Shown here: positions 16,877 to 26,409 of the stretch, piece by piece
Layout: the number at the start of each line of letters is the position of its first letter
How positions within the stretch are numbered: the first letter of the stretch is position 1
NCBI GenBank assembly: GCA_019352875.1
Contig: JAAAFW010000006.1
Location: forward strand, 836,284-900,283
Length of the DNA: 64,000 bases
Source: Pedobacter cryoconitis
GTDB lineage: Bacteria > Bacteroidota > Bacteroidia > Sphingobacteriales > Sphingobacteriaceae
Reading direction: 5' to 3'
The notes under the pieces: model-generated
Told to the model about the DNA's origin: nothing
Database searches by the model: none
The model's input: the letters and a program-made list of their open reading frames with translations, nothing else
Made by a program: the position numbers and the translations under genes

Positions 16877-18307
16877 ATGCATAAAACTTGTACTGAAGTA
16901 TGGAATAACTGTCTCCAGATTATAAAGGATAATATTCCGGCCCAAAGTTTTAAAACTTGGTTCGAACCTATTACCGCAATGAAACTGGAAGGCAGTGTAT
17001 TAACCGTACAGGTGCCGAGTTTATTTTTCTATGAATGGCTGGAAGAACATTATGTAGGACTGCTTCGTAAGACAGTTAAACAGCAAATGGGCGAAGAGGG
17101 CCGTCTGGAATATAATATAGTTGTCGACAAATCTTCAAATACAGGATCTCCTTACACTACAAGTATGCCTTCTAACGGTAACGGAGGAGCTTCTAAAATA
17201 CAATCTATGCCTGTTCCGGTATCTATTAATAAGGATATAAAAAATCCGTTTATTATTCCCGGACTTAAAAAACTGAATGTCGATCCTCAGCTGAATTCAA
17301 ATTATACTTTTGAAGGATATGTTGAAGGTGACTGTAATCGTCTTGCACGTTCGGCAGGATTTGCTGTAGCGGCAAAACCTGGAGCAACCTCATTCAATCC
17401 ACTAATGATTTATGGCGCTGTAGGTTTAGGTAAAACTCACCTTGTTCAGGCGATCGGTAACGAAATCAGAAGAACACTGCCAGACAAACTTGTGATTTAT
17501 GTATCCTGCGAGAAGTTCTGTCAGCAGTTTGTAGAGTCATTAAAGAATAATACGATTAACGACTTTGTTAATTTTTATCAGGCAATGGACGTTATCATCA
17601 TGGATGATGTGCACAATTTTGCAGGTAAGGAAAAAACACAAGATATTTTCTTCCATATTTTTAACCATCTGCACCAGAGTGGTAAACAAATTATTATTAC
17701 CTCAGATAAAGCTCCTAAAGATCTTTCTGGTCTTGAAGAACGGTTATTAAGCAGGTTTAAGTGGGGATTATCTGCAGATCTGCAGATTCCTGATCTGGAA
17801 ACCAGGGTAGCCATCTTGCGTAAAAAAATGTATGCGGATGGAATTGAGCTGCCGACTGAAGTTGTAGAATATGTCGCAAATAACATCGACAATAATGTAA
17901 GAGAGTTGGAAGGCGCAATGGTTTCACTGCTTGCGCAATCTACATTAAATAAAAAAGATATTGACCTGGCACTGGCTAAGTCAATGCTGAAAAACTTCAT
18001 CAAAAACACCAACAAGGAAATTTCTATGGACTATATCCAGAAACTGGTTTGTGAATATTTTGAAGTTCCGGTGGAGATGGTTAAGTCTGCTACCCGTAAG
18101 CGTGAAATTGTACAGGCAAGACAGATCTCTATGTATCTTTCGAAAAGCATGACTAAATCCTCTTTGAAAAGCATTGGCGCTTTTTATGGTGGAAGAGACC
18201 ATTCGACAGTTATTTATGCTTGTCAGACGGTAGAAGATCTTATTGACACAGACAAAAAGTTTAAAGGTTACGTGACTGATATTCAGAAGAAGCTTAAAAT
18301 GAGCTGA
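16877..18307 (+). CDS. dnaA: Chromosomal replication initiator DnaA
   Basis: A 476-residue DnaA with all four domains. The N-terminal domain I reads EVWNNCLQIIKDNIPAQSF. Domain III is the AAA+ ATPase with Walker A YGAVGLGKTHL near residue 180, Walker B VIIMDDVHNF, and the arginine-finger region LLSRFKWGLSADLQ. Domain IV ends with the box-binding signature GGRDHSTVIYACQTV. It opens the replication origin by cooperative binding to DnaA boxes, several of which lie in its own leader. dnaN is not adjacent. Confidence 0.98.
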   Translation: MHKTCTEVWNNCLQIIKDNIPAQSFKTWFEPITAMKLEGSVLTVQVPSLFFYEWLEEHYVGLLRKTVKQQMGEEGRLEYNIVVDKSSNTGSPYTTSMPSNGNGGASKIQSMPVPVSINKDIKNPFIIPGLKKLNVDPQLNSNYTFEGYVEGDCNRLARSAGFAVAAKPGATSFNPLMIYGAVGLGKTHLVQAIGNEIRRTLPDKLVIYVSCEKFCQQFVESLKNNTINDFVNFYQAMDVIIMDDVHNFAGKEKTQDIFFHIFNHLHQSGKQIIITSDKAPKDLSGLEERLLSRFKWGLSADLQIPDLETRVAILRKKMYADGIELPTEVVEYVANNIDNNVRELEGAMVSLLAQSTLNKKDIDLALAKSMLKNFIKNTNKEISMDYIQKLVCEYFEVPVEMVKSATRKREIVQARQISMYLSKSMTKSSLKSIGAFYGGRDHSTVIYACQTVEDLIDTDKKFKGYVTDIQKKLKMS

Positions 18308-18332
18308 TAATTGATGAAATTTTAATAAAAGA

Positions 18333-18371
18333 GAGGGTGTGTCATTTTTAAATTGATACACCCTCTTTTTT
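18333..18371 (+). terminator. Intrinsic terminator of dnaA
   Basis: GAGGGTGTGTCA (18333-18344) pairs with TGATACACCCTC (18354-18365) with one G-T wobble, followed by six T residues. Confidence 0.9.
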
Positions 18372-18577
18372 ATTACACATTATTCTACTTTGCAGTATAT
18401 TTCCGACTTATTAAATCGAATTTCCTTCCAAACATCATTTTTTGTGGTTTTACTGCTATACTCAAAGGCAGATTATCTATATTTCTTCAATCCTGATTTC
18501 TCTTACAGGATTCGTCCTTTCTGATTATCGGAATTAATTTATTAATATTGGTATTTACGATATTATTCAGAGATCTA

Positions 18578-19168
18578 ATGATTAATTATAGTAAATACTC
18601 TGACAGCGAACTCACCAACCTGTTAAGAGATGGAGATGATGCTGCATTCAAGGAAATTTATCTGCGTTACGATAAGTTGCTTTATTTATACGCTTACAAG
18701 AAACTGCGTAATAAAGAAGAAGCAAAAGATGTAGTTCAGGATATCTTTACCTGGTTGCTAAATAATCGTCTGGAACTTAATCTGAAAATAACCTTATCGG
18801 GTTATCTGTATAAAGCAGTGCTGAATAAAATCTTTGATATTTTTAAGCATAAAGGCATAATTAGAAAATATGCTGACAGTGGTAAACATTACATCGAAGT
18901 AAATAATCCGGAAACAGATTACCTGATCCGTGAAAAAGATATCACAATATTGATCAATAAAGAAATTGCGGCAATGCCACCAAAGATGCGCGAGATCTAT
19001 CTGCTCAAAAGAAAACAATTCCTGAGCACTAAAGAAATTGCCGGACAATTGGGGCTTTCTGAGCATACTGTATCTACGCAGTTGAAAAGGGCATTGAAAC
19101 ACCTCAAAGTGAAATTGGGAATTATCTCCATAACCATTATTTTACTGTTGTTGAGCGTAGCGTATTAA
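18578..19168 (+). CDS. ECF RNA polymerase sigma factor (FecI-like)
   Basis: Sigma-70 family extracytoplasmic-function factor of 196 residues from ATG 18578 (the frame is open from a TTG at 18548). Region 2 contains EIYLRYDKLLYLYAYKKLRN and EAKDVVQDIFTWLL. Region 4 contains MPPKMREIYLLKRKQ with the HTH LSTKEIAGQLGLSEHTVSTQ. A C-terminal hydrophobic tail (ITIILLLLSVAY) is present, as in many Bacteroidota sigma factors next to FecR. With the following fecR and STN-bearing susC it forms a transenvelope signalling cascade that should switch on the susCD genes when ligand binds SusC. Confidence 0.93.
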   Translation: MINYSKYSDSELTNLLRDGDDAAFKEIYLRYDKLLYLYAYKKLRNKEEAKDVVQDIFTWLLNNRLELNLKITLSGYLYKAVLNKIFDIFKHKGIIRKYADSGKHYIEVNNPETDYLIREKDITILINKEIAAMPPKMREIYLLKRKQFLSTKEIAGQLGLSEHTVSTQLKRALKHLKVKLGIISITIILLLLSVAY

Positions 19169-19249
19169 TTTTTATTTTTTTCAATGTACCTAATCTTTAT
19201 TTCTAAATCGTCTTTGTCTTTAGTTCGGATAAATACCTCGAGATAAAGA

Positions 19250-20365
19250 ATGCAAAAAGATATCAAAGCTATTTTGGATAAGATGGAGTCAGGAGATTAT
19301 ACCCCTGAAGAAGAAGCCATTGCCAAATATTGGCTACACCAGCTCCATTTGAATGACGAGGCTGGAATTACTGAAAAAGAATTAGAAGAGGTTAGCGCAC
19401 AGATCTGGTCATCACTACCCGTTAATCATCCTAATAAATTGAAAAATAGTTATTTATGGCAAAAGTTATCAGCTGCGGCAGCGATACTTATTGTCTTAGG
19501 CACAGTTCTGTATTTCTACACCGATAGATTTTTAAAGGAAACTCATCGCGAAGCGGTCTATATTCATGATATCCATGCTGGTGGTAATAAAGCCTATTTA
19601 ACTTTATCTAACGGCAAAAAGATCACTTTAACAGATGCCATGAATGGCCAACTGGCTACAGAATCAGGCGTACAGATTACAAAAGCAGCAGATGGGCAGT
19701 TAGTTTACATCATCGCCGATCAGAAGTATGGTACAAGACCTGAATATAACCTTATTGAAACACCTAAAGGAGGACAATACCAAATCAGACTACCTGATGG
19801 TACTAACGTGTGGCTCAATGCGGCTTCATCGCTAAAATATCCAACTAGTTTTCAGCTGTTAAAGGAACGTAGAGTAGAACTGATGGGAGAGGCATATTTT
19901 GAAGTCTCAAAAGATAAAAAACATCCTTTTACCGTCACAAGCCCAGGACAGGAAATTAAAGTATTAGGAACCCATTTTTCTATAAATGCTTATACAGACG
20001 AACCGGTGACCAGAACCACGTTATTAGAGGGAATTGTTAAGGTGAATAATCAGGTTACCCTGAAACCCGGGGAGCAGGCAGTTTATAGAGCAGGAAATAT
20101 CAACGTTGCCCAGGTTAACGCCAATGATGCAATCGACTGGAAGAATGGAGAGTTTATTTTTACAAATGAATCTCTCGCCAATATATTAAGAAGAGTTTCC
20201 AGGTGGTATAACGTACAAATAATTTATGTTAAACCTCAAACTGACCTTCCGACATTTACGGGTTCTGTTTCAAGATTTGAAAATGTATCTGCTGTATTAA
20301 AAATGTTAGAAGAAACAAGTAATGTGCGCTTTGCTATTGAAGGAAAGACGATAAAAGTACTATGA
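19250..20365 (+). CDS. FecR-family anti-sigma factor
   Basis: A 371-residue single-pass inner-membrane protein: cytoplasmic N-terminus binding the sigma factor (residues 1-75), one membrane helix at about 80-97 (LSAAAAILIVLGTVLYFY), a periplasmic FecR domain with GGQYQIRLPDGTNVWLNAAS and RVELMGEAYFEV, and a C-terminal DUF4974 segment (FTNESLANILRRVSRWYNV). It is expected to hold the sigma factor until the STN domain of SusC signals. Gene order sigma, fecR, susC is standard. Confidence 0.95.
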   Translation: MQKDIKAILDKMESGDYTPEEEAIAKYWLHQLHLNDEAGITEKELEEVSAQIWSSLPVNHPNKLKNSYLWQKLSAAAAILIVLGTVLYFYTDRFLKETHREAVYIHDIHAGGNKAYLTLSNGKKITLTDAMNGQLATESGVQITKAADGQLVYIIADQKYGTRPEYNLIETPKGGQYQIRLPDGTNVWLNAASSLKYPTSFQLLKERRVELMGEAYFEVSKDKKHPFTVTSPGQEIKVLGTHFSINAYTDEPVTRTTLLEGIVKVNNQVTLKPGEQAVYRAGNINVAQVNANDAIDWKNGEFIFTNESLANILRRVSRWYNVQIIYVKPQTDLPTFTGSVSRFENVSAVLKMLEETSNVRFAIEGKTIKVL

Positions 20366-20431
20366 TATGTCTAACCAACATGTTAAATAATTAAACAACC
20401 AAACAAAACCAATCAACTAAACTAAACCATC

Positions 20432-20529
20432 ATGAAAAGAATCAAAGGAAAGGCGAGTTAATCGACGTAGCGGTTTTCATGAAAAACCATGAAAGTGTTT
20501 CAGCACTTCCATGGCAAATTCTGAGTTAA
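20432..20529 (+). other. susC leader with two tiny open frames and a hairpin
   Basis: Between fecR and susC (219 bp) two short frames follow each other: 20432-20461 (MKRIKGKAS) and 20479-20529 (MKNHESVSALPWQILS). The second contains a hairpin, CCATGAAAGTG (20487-20497) with CACTTCCATGG (20504-20514), with one mismatch. They could be leader peptides or merely part of a structured leader. Neither peptide is recognised. Confidence 0.3.
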
Positions 20530-20584
20530 CCCCAAAAAACAAATTTGCGATCAGTTTAACGTATTAACCCAAGCTAACGAAAGT

Positions 20585-23500
20585 ATGAAATTAAATGCTT
20601 TTATCCTAGGTATGCCGCGCCCGTGGCTATACCCTAAACTTTTATTAATTAGGAAATCGGTTAAGCAGCACATTACTGCGGACGATATAAGAAAATTACT
20701 AGTGAGAGTTAACTTGACCATAATTATAATCACAACCTTTTTATTACAGGTGAGTGCGTCGGGCTTTGCCCAGAAAATAAATTATGTAAAACAGAACACT
20801 ACACTTCAACAGGCCTTTCAGGAAATCAAAAAACAGACCGGTTATAAGGTGCTTTACTCAGATCAGTATGTAGATGGTAATTTAAAAATTAATGCCGATT
20901 TTATCAATGCGGAGTTGGATTATGTCATTGAAAAGCTACTGGAAGATCTGCCTTTAAGTTACAAAATAGACCAGAAAACGATCTTGATCAAAGCTAAAGA
21001 AGTAAGCATCACCGATAGGTTTAAAGATTTACTCAAAAACATAGAGGTTAGGGGAAGGGTAGTAGATAAAGACGGAAAGCCACTTCCAGGGTCGTCTGTA
21101 GGCGTGAAAGGAACAGGAGCAGCTGTAAGTACAGACCAAAATGGAAATTTCGTATTAAAGAACGTGGATGAGAAGGCAATACTCGTTGTTTCCTTTATCG
21201 GTTATATCCGCAGAGAAATACCCGTTAGCGCTGTTCAGATGAATATTATCCTTTCCGAGGAGGTAGGGCAGCTGAGCGATGTGATAGTTGTAGGTTATGA
21301 CAGCAAGAAACAAAGTGAACTCACCAGCTCAGTTGCAGTCGTTTCTGCTGAGAAATTAAAAGATGTTACAGCAAATAATATAGGTACGATGCTACAGGGG
21401 AAAGTAGCCGGGTTACAAGTGGTAAACAGTTCCGGTGCTCCAGGTTCTACCCCTGAAATCAGACTAAGGGGTGTATCATCTGTAAATGCCAATCAAAGCC
21501 CGCTTACGGTAGTAGATGGAATTATAGGCGGCGATTATGATCCTAATGATGTAGAAAGTATTACTGTACTGAAGGATGCCGGAGCTACTTCTCTGTACGG
21601 ATCACAAGCCAATGCAGGTGTAATCATTATTACTACAAAAACTGCTAAATCCGATCAAACCCGCTTCGAAGTAAAGGTCTCATCAGGATTCAGAACTGCA
21701 GATTTTGGGAAGATGAAACTGATGAACAGCAGTGAACTGTACGATAATCAAAAAGAATTCTATCGCGATTATATTGTCGGAGCGACAGACAATTCATATA
21801 AAATCGATCTGATCAAATTTTACAAAGAACGTCCTCTGAGCCTAAGGGATCAGAATTATAACTGGGCTAAGGAATCTTTTAAATCGGCTCCTATCAATAA
21901 TTACTACGTATCTGCTAGTGGTAAAACAGAAAAGAACAGTTATTATGCTGGTGCATCTTACTATGATGAGAAAGGAACATTTCTAAATACAGGATTTAAA
22001 CGGATAAATCTACGTGCGAATTCTACCTATACATTTTCCAAAAAATTAAGCGTGACCAATAATATCAATTTGAGTGCCTCGCAGGGAAATAGCTATGATT
22101 ATAATGATGTGTATTATGCTTTTCTGAACATGCCGTGGGATAATCCTTACGATGCAAACGGATCGCCGGTTTATGTTGATGGTAAATCTGATTTTAAATG
22201 GTGGTCAAGGGATAAAATAAATCCCATCAATACCGTACAAAACTCAGATCATTCGTATAAGGGATTTAATGTCAATTATGATTTCGCTTTAAATTACAAA
22301 ATTACCGATTGGCTGACATTTAGCAGTACGAACAGAGGATCAGTAAGTTTAAATAAAGCAACTGATTATTATTCACCATCAGTTGCCGGTACTTATCATG
22401 GGACTGGGTATATCAATGAAGTAAGTACACTGAGTTATGGTGGTATTTCAAATGACTTGTTAAAGTTTAATTTTAAATTCGGCGATCACTCGTTAAGCGG
22501 CCTGGCCGGCGTTGCTTTTGAAGGATCACAGATTGAGTTTACAGGTGCATCGGGAAAGGGATTACCAGAAGGATTAAAAGTTCTGAATGTTGTATCCAAT
22601 AACCAGCTTGTTAGTGGAAACAACAATAAAAACTACTTGCAGTCTTTCCTTTCTCAGATAAACTATAATTATAAAGGCCGGTACTTTCTTTCTGGTTCCT
22701 TCAGAACTGACGGATCTTCTGCATTTCCAAGAGAAAACAGGTATGCTTCTTTCCCCTCCGTTTCTGGTGCCTGGCTTCTTAGCAAGGAAGATTTCTTAGC
22801 AGACAACAAAGTTATTGATAACCTGAAACTCCGTTTAAGTTACGGGATTACAGGTACACAGGATATTGGTGCTTCCCGCTACCTCGGCTTGTATTCCCTA
22901 ACGACACAATACAACTCTTTGATCGGCGCGGTCCCTTATCAGCTGGCTAATCCATTGCTCACCTGGGAAAGCAAACATCAGATCAATGCAGGGTTCGACC
23001 TGGGTTTATTTAAACGGCTAAATCTGACTGTTGATGTTTACCGCAATAATACCAAAGACCTGCTGCTTCAGGTTTCACAACCTTTGTCAGTTGGTTTTGA
23101 AACCAGGTGGGAAAATGCAGGAAATGTAATTAATAAGGGAGTAGAGCTTGGGTTAAACTCCACTAATATCAGTACTAAAGATTTTGAATGGACAACAGAT
23201 TTTACCATAAACTTCAATAACAATAAACTTTACGGACTGCCTTCAGAAATTGTAAAAACGGGTGCCTGGAACATTTCCCAAATCTACCGGAATGAAGGGA
23301 ATTTATATGAGTTCTATATGCCCAAGTGGCTGGGTGTAGATAGCGAGACCGGTGCACCAGTATGGGAAAAACTTATAAAAGATGCTTCAGGAAAGGTTAC
23401 TGGTAGTGAAAGAACTTCGAACTATTCTGAAGCGACCAACCAGGAGGTCGGATCGGCACTGGCCAAGTACCAGGGAGGTTTTAATAACAGTTTCAGGTAT

Positions 23501-23998
23501 AAGAATTTCAATCTGAGGGTTAGCACTTATTTTAATTATGGTAATAAAGTGTATAGTAATAACCTCCGTTTTATGATGAATGATGGTCATGAGCCTTATT
23601 ATAATCAGTTACAGATGCCATCTGGTTTCAAAGTATGGAGCCATCCGGGAGATACAGAAGCGACTGAACCAAGTCCTCAGAATTCAGCGAACTCAACTGA
23701 AACTTCAACCCGGTATTTAAAGAACGGAAGCTATTTTACTATCAGAAATATTTCTCTGAATTATTCACTACCTGAATCCTTCGTGAAAAAGCTCAATATG
23801 AATACGATAACTGTTGGATTGACAGCGGATAACGTAGTTACATTTTCGAAATTCTTAGGCCAGGATCCACAGACTACACTTGGATCAGGGAATGTTGAGA
23901 CGCCAGGCGTGTCTGGTGGTTTTGTGACACCTGGGGTGTCTGACTTTAAATATCCGAACAACAGGCAGTATTTGTTAACAGTTAATTTAAATTTCTAA
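20585..23998 (+). CDS. SusC/RagA TonB-dependent transporter with STN signalling domain
   Basis: A 1137-residue outer-membrane receptor. A long N-terminal extension precedes the signal peptide (hydrophobic TIIIITTFLLQVSASGFAQ). An STN domain follows at about residues 65-130 (TLQQAFQEIKKQTGYKVLYS), then a carboxypeptidase-regulatory-like domain at about 155-225 (VRGRVVDKDGKPLPGSSVGV), a plug with VIVVGYDSKKQSEL and the SLYGSQANAGVIIITTK motif, and a 22-strand-type barrel. The STN domain ties it to the FecR/sigma pair upstream. It imports a glycan or its fragments together with the SusD lipoprotein 4 bp downstream. The substrate is not determined. Confidence 0.96.
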   Translation: MKLNAFILGMPRPWLYPKLLLIRKSVKQHITADDIRKLLVRVNLTIIIITTFLLQVSASGFAQKINYVKQNTTLQQAFQEIKKQTGYKVLYSDQYVDGNLKINADFINAELDYVIEKLLEDLPLSYKIDQKTILIKAKEVSITDRFKDLLKNIEVRGRVVDKDGKPLPGSSVGVKGTGAAVSTDQNGNFVLKNVDEKAILVVSFIGYIRREIPVSAVQMNIILSEEVGQLSDVIVVGYDSKKQSELTSSVAVVSAEKLKDVTANNIGTMLQGKVAGLQVVNSSGAPGSTPEIRLRGVSSVNANQSPLTVVDGIIGGDYDPNDVESITVLKDAGATSLYGSQANAGVIIITTKTAKSDQTRFEVKVSSGFRTADFGKMKLMNSSELYDNQKEFYRDYIVGATDNSYKIDLIKFYKERPLSLRDQNYNWAKESFKSAPINNYYVSASGKTEKNSYYAGASYYDEKGTFLNTGFKRINLRANSTYTFSKKLSVTNNINLSASQGNSYDYNDVYYAFLNMPWDNPYDANGSPVYVDGKSDFKWWSRDKINPINTVQNSDHSYKGFNVNYDFALNYKITDWLTFSSTNRGSVSLNKATDYYSPSVAGTYHGTGYINEVSTLSYGGISNDLLKFNFKFGDHSLSGLAGVAFEGSQIEFTGASGKGLPEGLKVLNVVSNNQLVSGNNNKNYLQSFLSQINYNYKGRYFLSGSFRTDGSSAFPRENRYASFPSVSGAWLLSKEDFLADNKVIDNLKLRLSYGITGTQDIGASRYLGLYSLTTQYNSLIGAVPYQLANPLLTWESKHQINAGFDLGLFKRLNLTVDVYRNNTKDLLLQVSQPLSVGFETRWENAGNVINKGVELGLNSTNISTKDFEWTTDFTINFNNNKLYGLPSEIVKTGAWNISQIYRNEGNLYEFYMPKWLGVDSETGAPVWEKLIKDASGKVTGSERTSNYSEATNQEVGSALAKYQGGFNNSFRYKNFNLRVSTYFNYGNKVYSNNLRFMMNDGHEPYYNQLQMPSGFKVWSHPGDTEATEPSPQNSANSTETSTRYLKNGSYFTIRNISLNYSLPESFVKKLNMNTITVGLTADNVVTFSKFLGQDPQTTLGSGNVETPGVSGGFVTPGVSDFKYPNNRQYLLTVNLNF

Positions 23999-24002
23999 GG
24001 AC

Positions 24003-25520
24003 ATGAAAAAAATTATCTCTATTCTATTTGTCATTCTGATGATTGCTGTAAGCGGTTGTAAAAATCTCGATGTGGTGCCAAGTGATGCCACTGATACAAA
24101 TACACTTATTAAAACTCCTGAAGGTCTCACTAATGCTTTAAATGGTGCTTACGCCTTATTTAAAGATCATATTTCTTTCAATGGTTCTGTCGATCTGAAT
24201 AATATGTATCTGAGACAGTTTTATCAGTTGTCTGACTTTGCAAGTGATGATATTGTTTGCGGACAAATAACAGAAGACCCATTGTTTTACAGCTTTAACC
24301 TCAGCCATTCTCCGGGTCAGAGTAACACCCGTTTTTACTGGTACGTCTCTTATAAAATCATTACCGGTGTCAATACAATTATTGATGCAGTGGAGAATTC
24401 CGGTAAAAATGATTCCCAGACACAGCAGTTATTAGGAGAATGTTACTTTTTACGTGCTCTATGCCACTTTAATCTCGTGAGATTATTTGCGCAGCCGTAT
24501 AGTGTGAACTCTGCTGCACCTGGTATTATTCTCCGCCTGTCAGCCAATGAAGAATCAAAAAAAGCAAGGTCAACAGTTGCAGAAGTCTATGCTTCTGTGC
24601 TGGAAGACGCAGAAAAAGCGGCAACTTTAATGACCGTACCCAGAGGAGTTCAATATGCTTCAAGAGAAGCGGCATGGGCACTTCTATCAAGGGTGAATCT
24701 GTATAAAGAAGATAACGCCAAAGCAATAGCGTATGCCACAAATGTGATTAATTCCGGCAAATTCAGTTTGGAAACTAAAGCAACTTACCCTTCTTTATTT
24801 GCTCAGGCTCAAAGTAGTAAGGAAACCATTTTCTGCGTTGCATTTACTGCTGTAGATGATTATGGCAAATTTGGTTCTATCGCTTCAATGATTTACTCCG
24901 ATGGGAATTCAGGTTGGGGCGAAGAATTTGCTTCTTCGTCTTTACGCAGTCTGATGTCAAAACACCCTGAAGATATCCGGTGGTCTTATATCATTCCCTC
25001 AAAAAATGGTGATGGTACTATTGAAAAGAAGAATGGCATTGAAGTTTATTATATCAGTAAATTTTCTTTTCAGGGTGGACTACCAAATTTAAGTTCACCT
25101 ATTTTATTTCGTTTAGCAGAAATGTATCTGAACAGGGCAGAAGCACTGGCCAAATCTGGCAATACGGCAGGCGCACTTGCTGACGTAGATGCAATTCGTA
25201 CAAATCGCGGTCTGGAGGCGTCTTTATATAACGGGGTATTACCTTCGGGCGCTTCGGTTCTGGATGTCGTGTTAGATGAAAGACGGATAGAACTTGCTTT
25301 TGAAGGGCAGCGGACTTACGACGTTTACCGGAACAAGAGAAAGCTTAATAAGGCTTACTGGGGATATCATTTACAAGGTTTAAAGGAAACGGATGTCGAC
25401 TTGTCAAAAGTACCCTCGGGTTATCAGAACATAGAAGTTAGTTATATGAATCCTAGAATCATTTATTTTCTACCTGTTGACGAGGTGCTTAGTAATCCAC
25501 TGGCTATTCAGAACCCTTAA
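24003..25520 (+). CDS. SusD/RagB glycan-binding lipoprotein
   Basis: A 505-residue surface lipoprotein: signal MKKIISILFVILMIAVSGC, then the helical TPR-rich SusD fold with LLGECYFLRALCHFNLVRLF and VLDERRIELAFEGQRTYDVYR near the C-terminus, both family hallmarks. It forms the lid of the SusC transporter and captures oligosaccharide. It follows susC by 4 bp, and length and order are typical. Confidence 0.96.
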   Translation: MKKIISILFVILMIAVSGCKNLDVVPSDATDTNTLIKTPEGLTNALNGAYALFKDHISFNGSVDLNNMYLRQFYQLSDFASDDIVCGQITEDPLFYSFNLSHSPGQSNTRFYWYVSYKIITGVNTIIDAVENSGKNDSQTQQLLGECYFLRALCHFNLVRLFAQPYSVNSAAPGIILRLSANEESKKARSTVAEVYASVLEDAEKAATLMTVPRGVQYASREAAWALLSRVNLYKEDNAKAIAYATNVINSGKFSLETKATYPSLFAQAQSSKETIFCVAFTAVDDYGKFGSIASMIYSDGNSGWGEEFASSSLRSLMSKHPEDIRWSYIIPSKNGDGTIEKKNGIEVYYISKFSFQGGLPNLSSPILFRLAEMYLNRAEALAKSGNTAGALADVDAIRTNRGLEASLYNGVLPSGASVLDVVLDERRIELAFEGQRTYDVYRNKRKLNKAYWGYHLQGLKETDVDLSKVPSGYQNIEVSYMNPRIIYFLPVDEVLSNPLAIQNP

Positions 25521-25530
25521 TTAAGATCAC

Positions 25531-26382
25531 ATGAAAAATATTATATATGTATTGCTGCTACTCATGTTGAGTTCGGTGTTAGGATCCTGTAAAAAGAATG
25601 AAGCTGAGCGTTTAACGGATCTTTCTTACGATGTTGAAGTTAATGGTAATCAAGTGACTTTTACGCCGACAACCAAAGGTCTGAGTAATTATAAATGGGA
25701 TTTTGGAGATGGTAAGAGTTCTACAGAGGCAAATCCGGTACACGTCTATCCTGGAAAAGGGAAGTATGTACCAACACTTTATGCTTCGGTTGATGGAAAG
25801 GCTGCTGAAGCATCAACAATATTAAGGATTGCCAAAAGCAGTCCGGTTAGAATAGACGACAAAACACTTGCAGACTGGGATAATATAACCGCAACTGTAA
25901 TTACTTCCGGGCCTAAAGGCGGTGTTTTCCGTAAGGTGAAATATGATTACGATGGTAACAATATCTATATCTATGTGGAAATGGCTTCTGCGAAATCTAA
26001 TGGTGATATTTTTGATTTTTACATAGATTCTGATAACAGCTCAACTACCGGTTTCCTGGGTGGCTTTCCGGGTGGAGGATATGATGTTCTGATGGAAGGT
26101 TCGTTACTAACTACCGGATTGGATATATTTTATCACAATGGTGAACAAAGTAGCTTCAGTTTTGACGAGCAATCTATAACGGATGCTTACCAGATAGGTA
26201 CTGTTGTTGAATCAGGTGGAATTTTAAAGTTCGAAATGCAGCTTGTTCGTAGTAAATTGAAAGGCCTGACAGGTACAGCTGCGCGTATCGGGCTCATGGC
26301 AACTAAAAACGACTGGTCTGTAACCCTGGGTAGTGCACCCGATAGCGGGCAGCCTGGATTTCTGATAGATATGAATGAATAA
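25531..26382 (+). CDS. PKD-domain surface lipoprotein
   Basis: A 283-residue lipoprotein: signal ending SSVLGSC, then a PKD-type immunoglobulin-like domain at about 30-110 (YKWDFGDGKSSTEANPVHVY), then a carbohydrate-binding-like beta domain with YDGNNIYIYVEMAS, FDFYIDSDNSSTTGF and IGLMATKNDWSV. It lies 10 bp after susD and likely serves as an accessory surface glycan-binding protein of this locus. No catalytic motif is seen. Confidence 0.8.
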   Translation: MKNIIYVLLLLMLSSVLGSCKKNEAERLTDLSYDVEVNGNQVTFTPTTKGLSNYKWDFGDGKSSTEANPVHVYPGKGKYVPTLYASVDGKAAEASTILRIAKSSPVRIDDKTLADWDNITATVITSGPKGGVFRKVKYDYDGNNIYIYVEMASAKSNGDIFDFYIDSDNSSTTGFLGGFPGGGYDVLMEGSLLTTGLDIFYHNGEQSSFSFDEQSITDAYQIGTVVESGGILKFEMQLVRSKLKGLTGTAARIGLMATKNDWSVTLGSAPDSGQPGFLIDMNE

Positions 26383-26409
26383 AGCAGTGTTGAATTATAA
26401 AGAAATCAG

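Noticed and set aside
16648..16884. 78-codon open frame before dnaA
   Set aside because: It overlaps the DnaA boxes and T-rich leader and the dnaA start, and has low-complexity composition.
17578..18015. 145-codon frame on the minus strand
   Set aside because: It is antisense to dnaA; a coding shadow.
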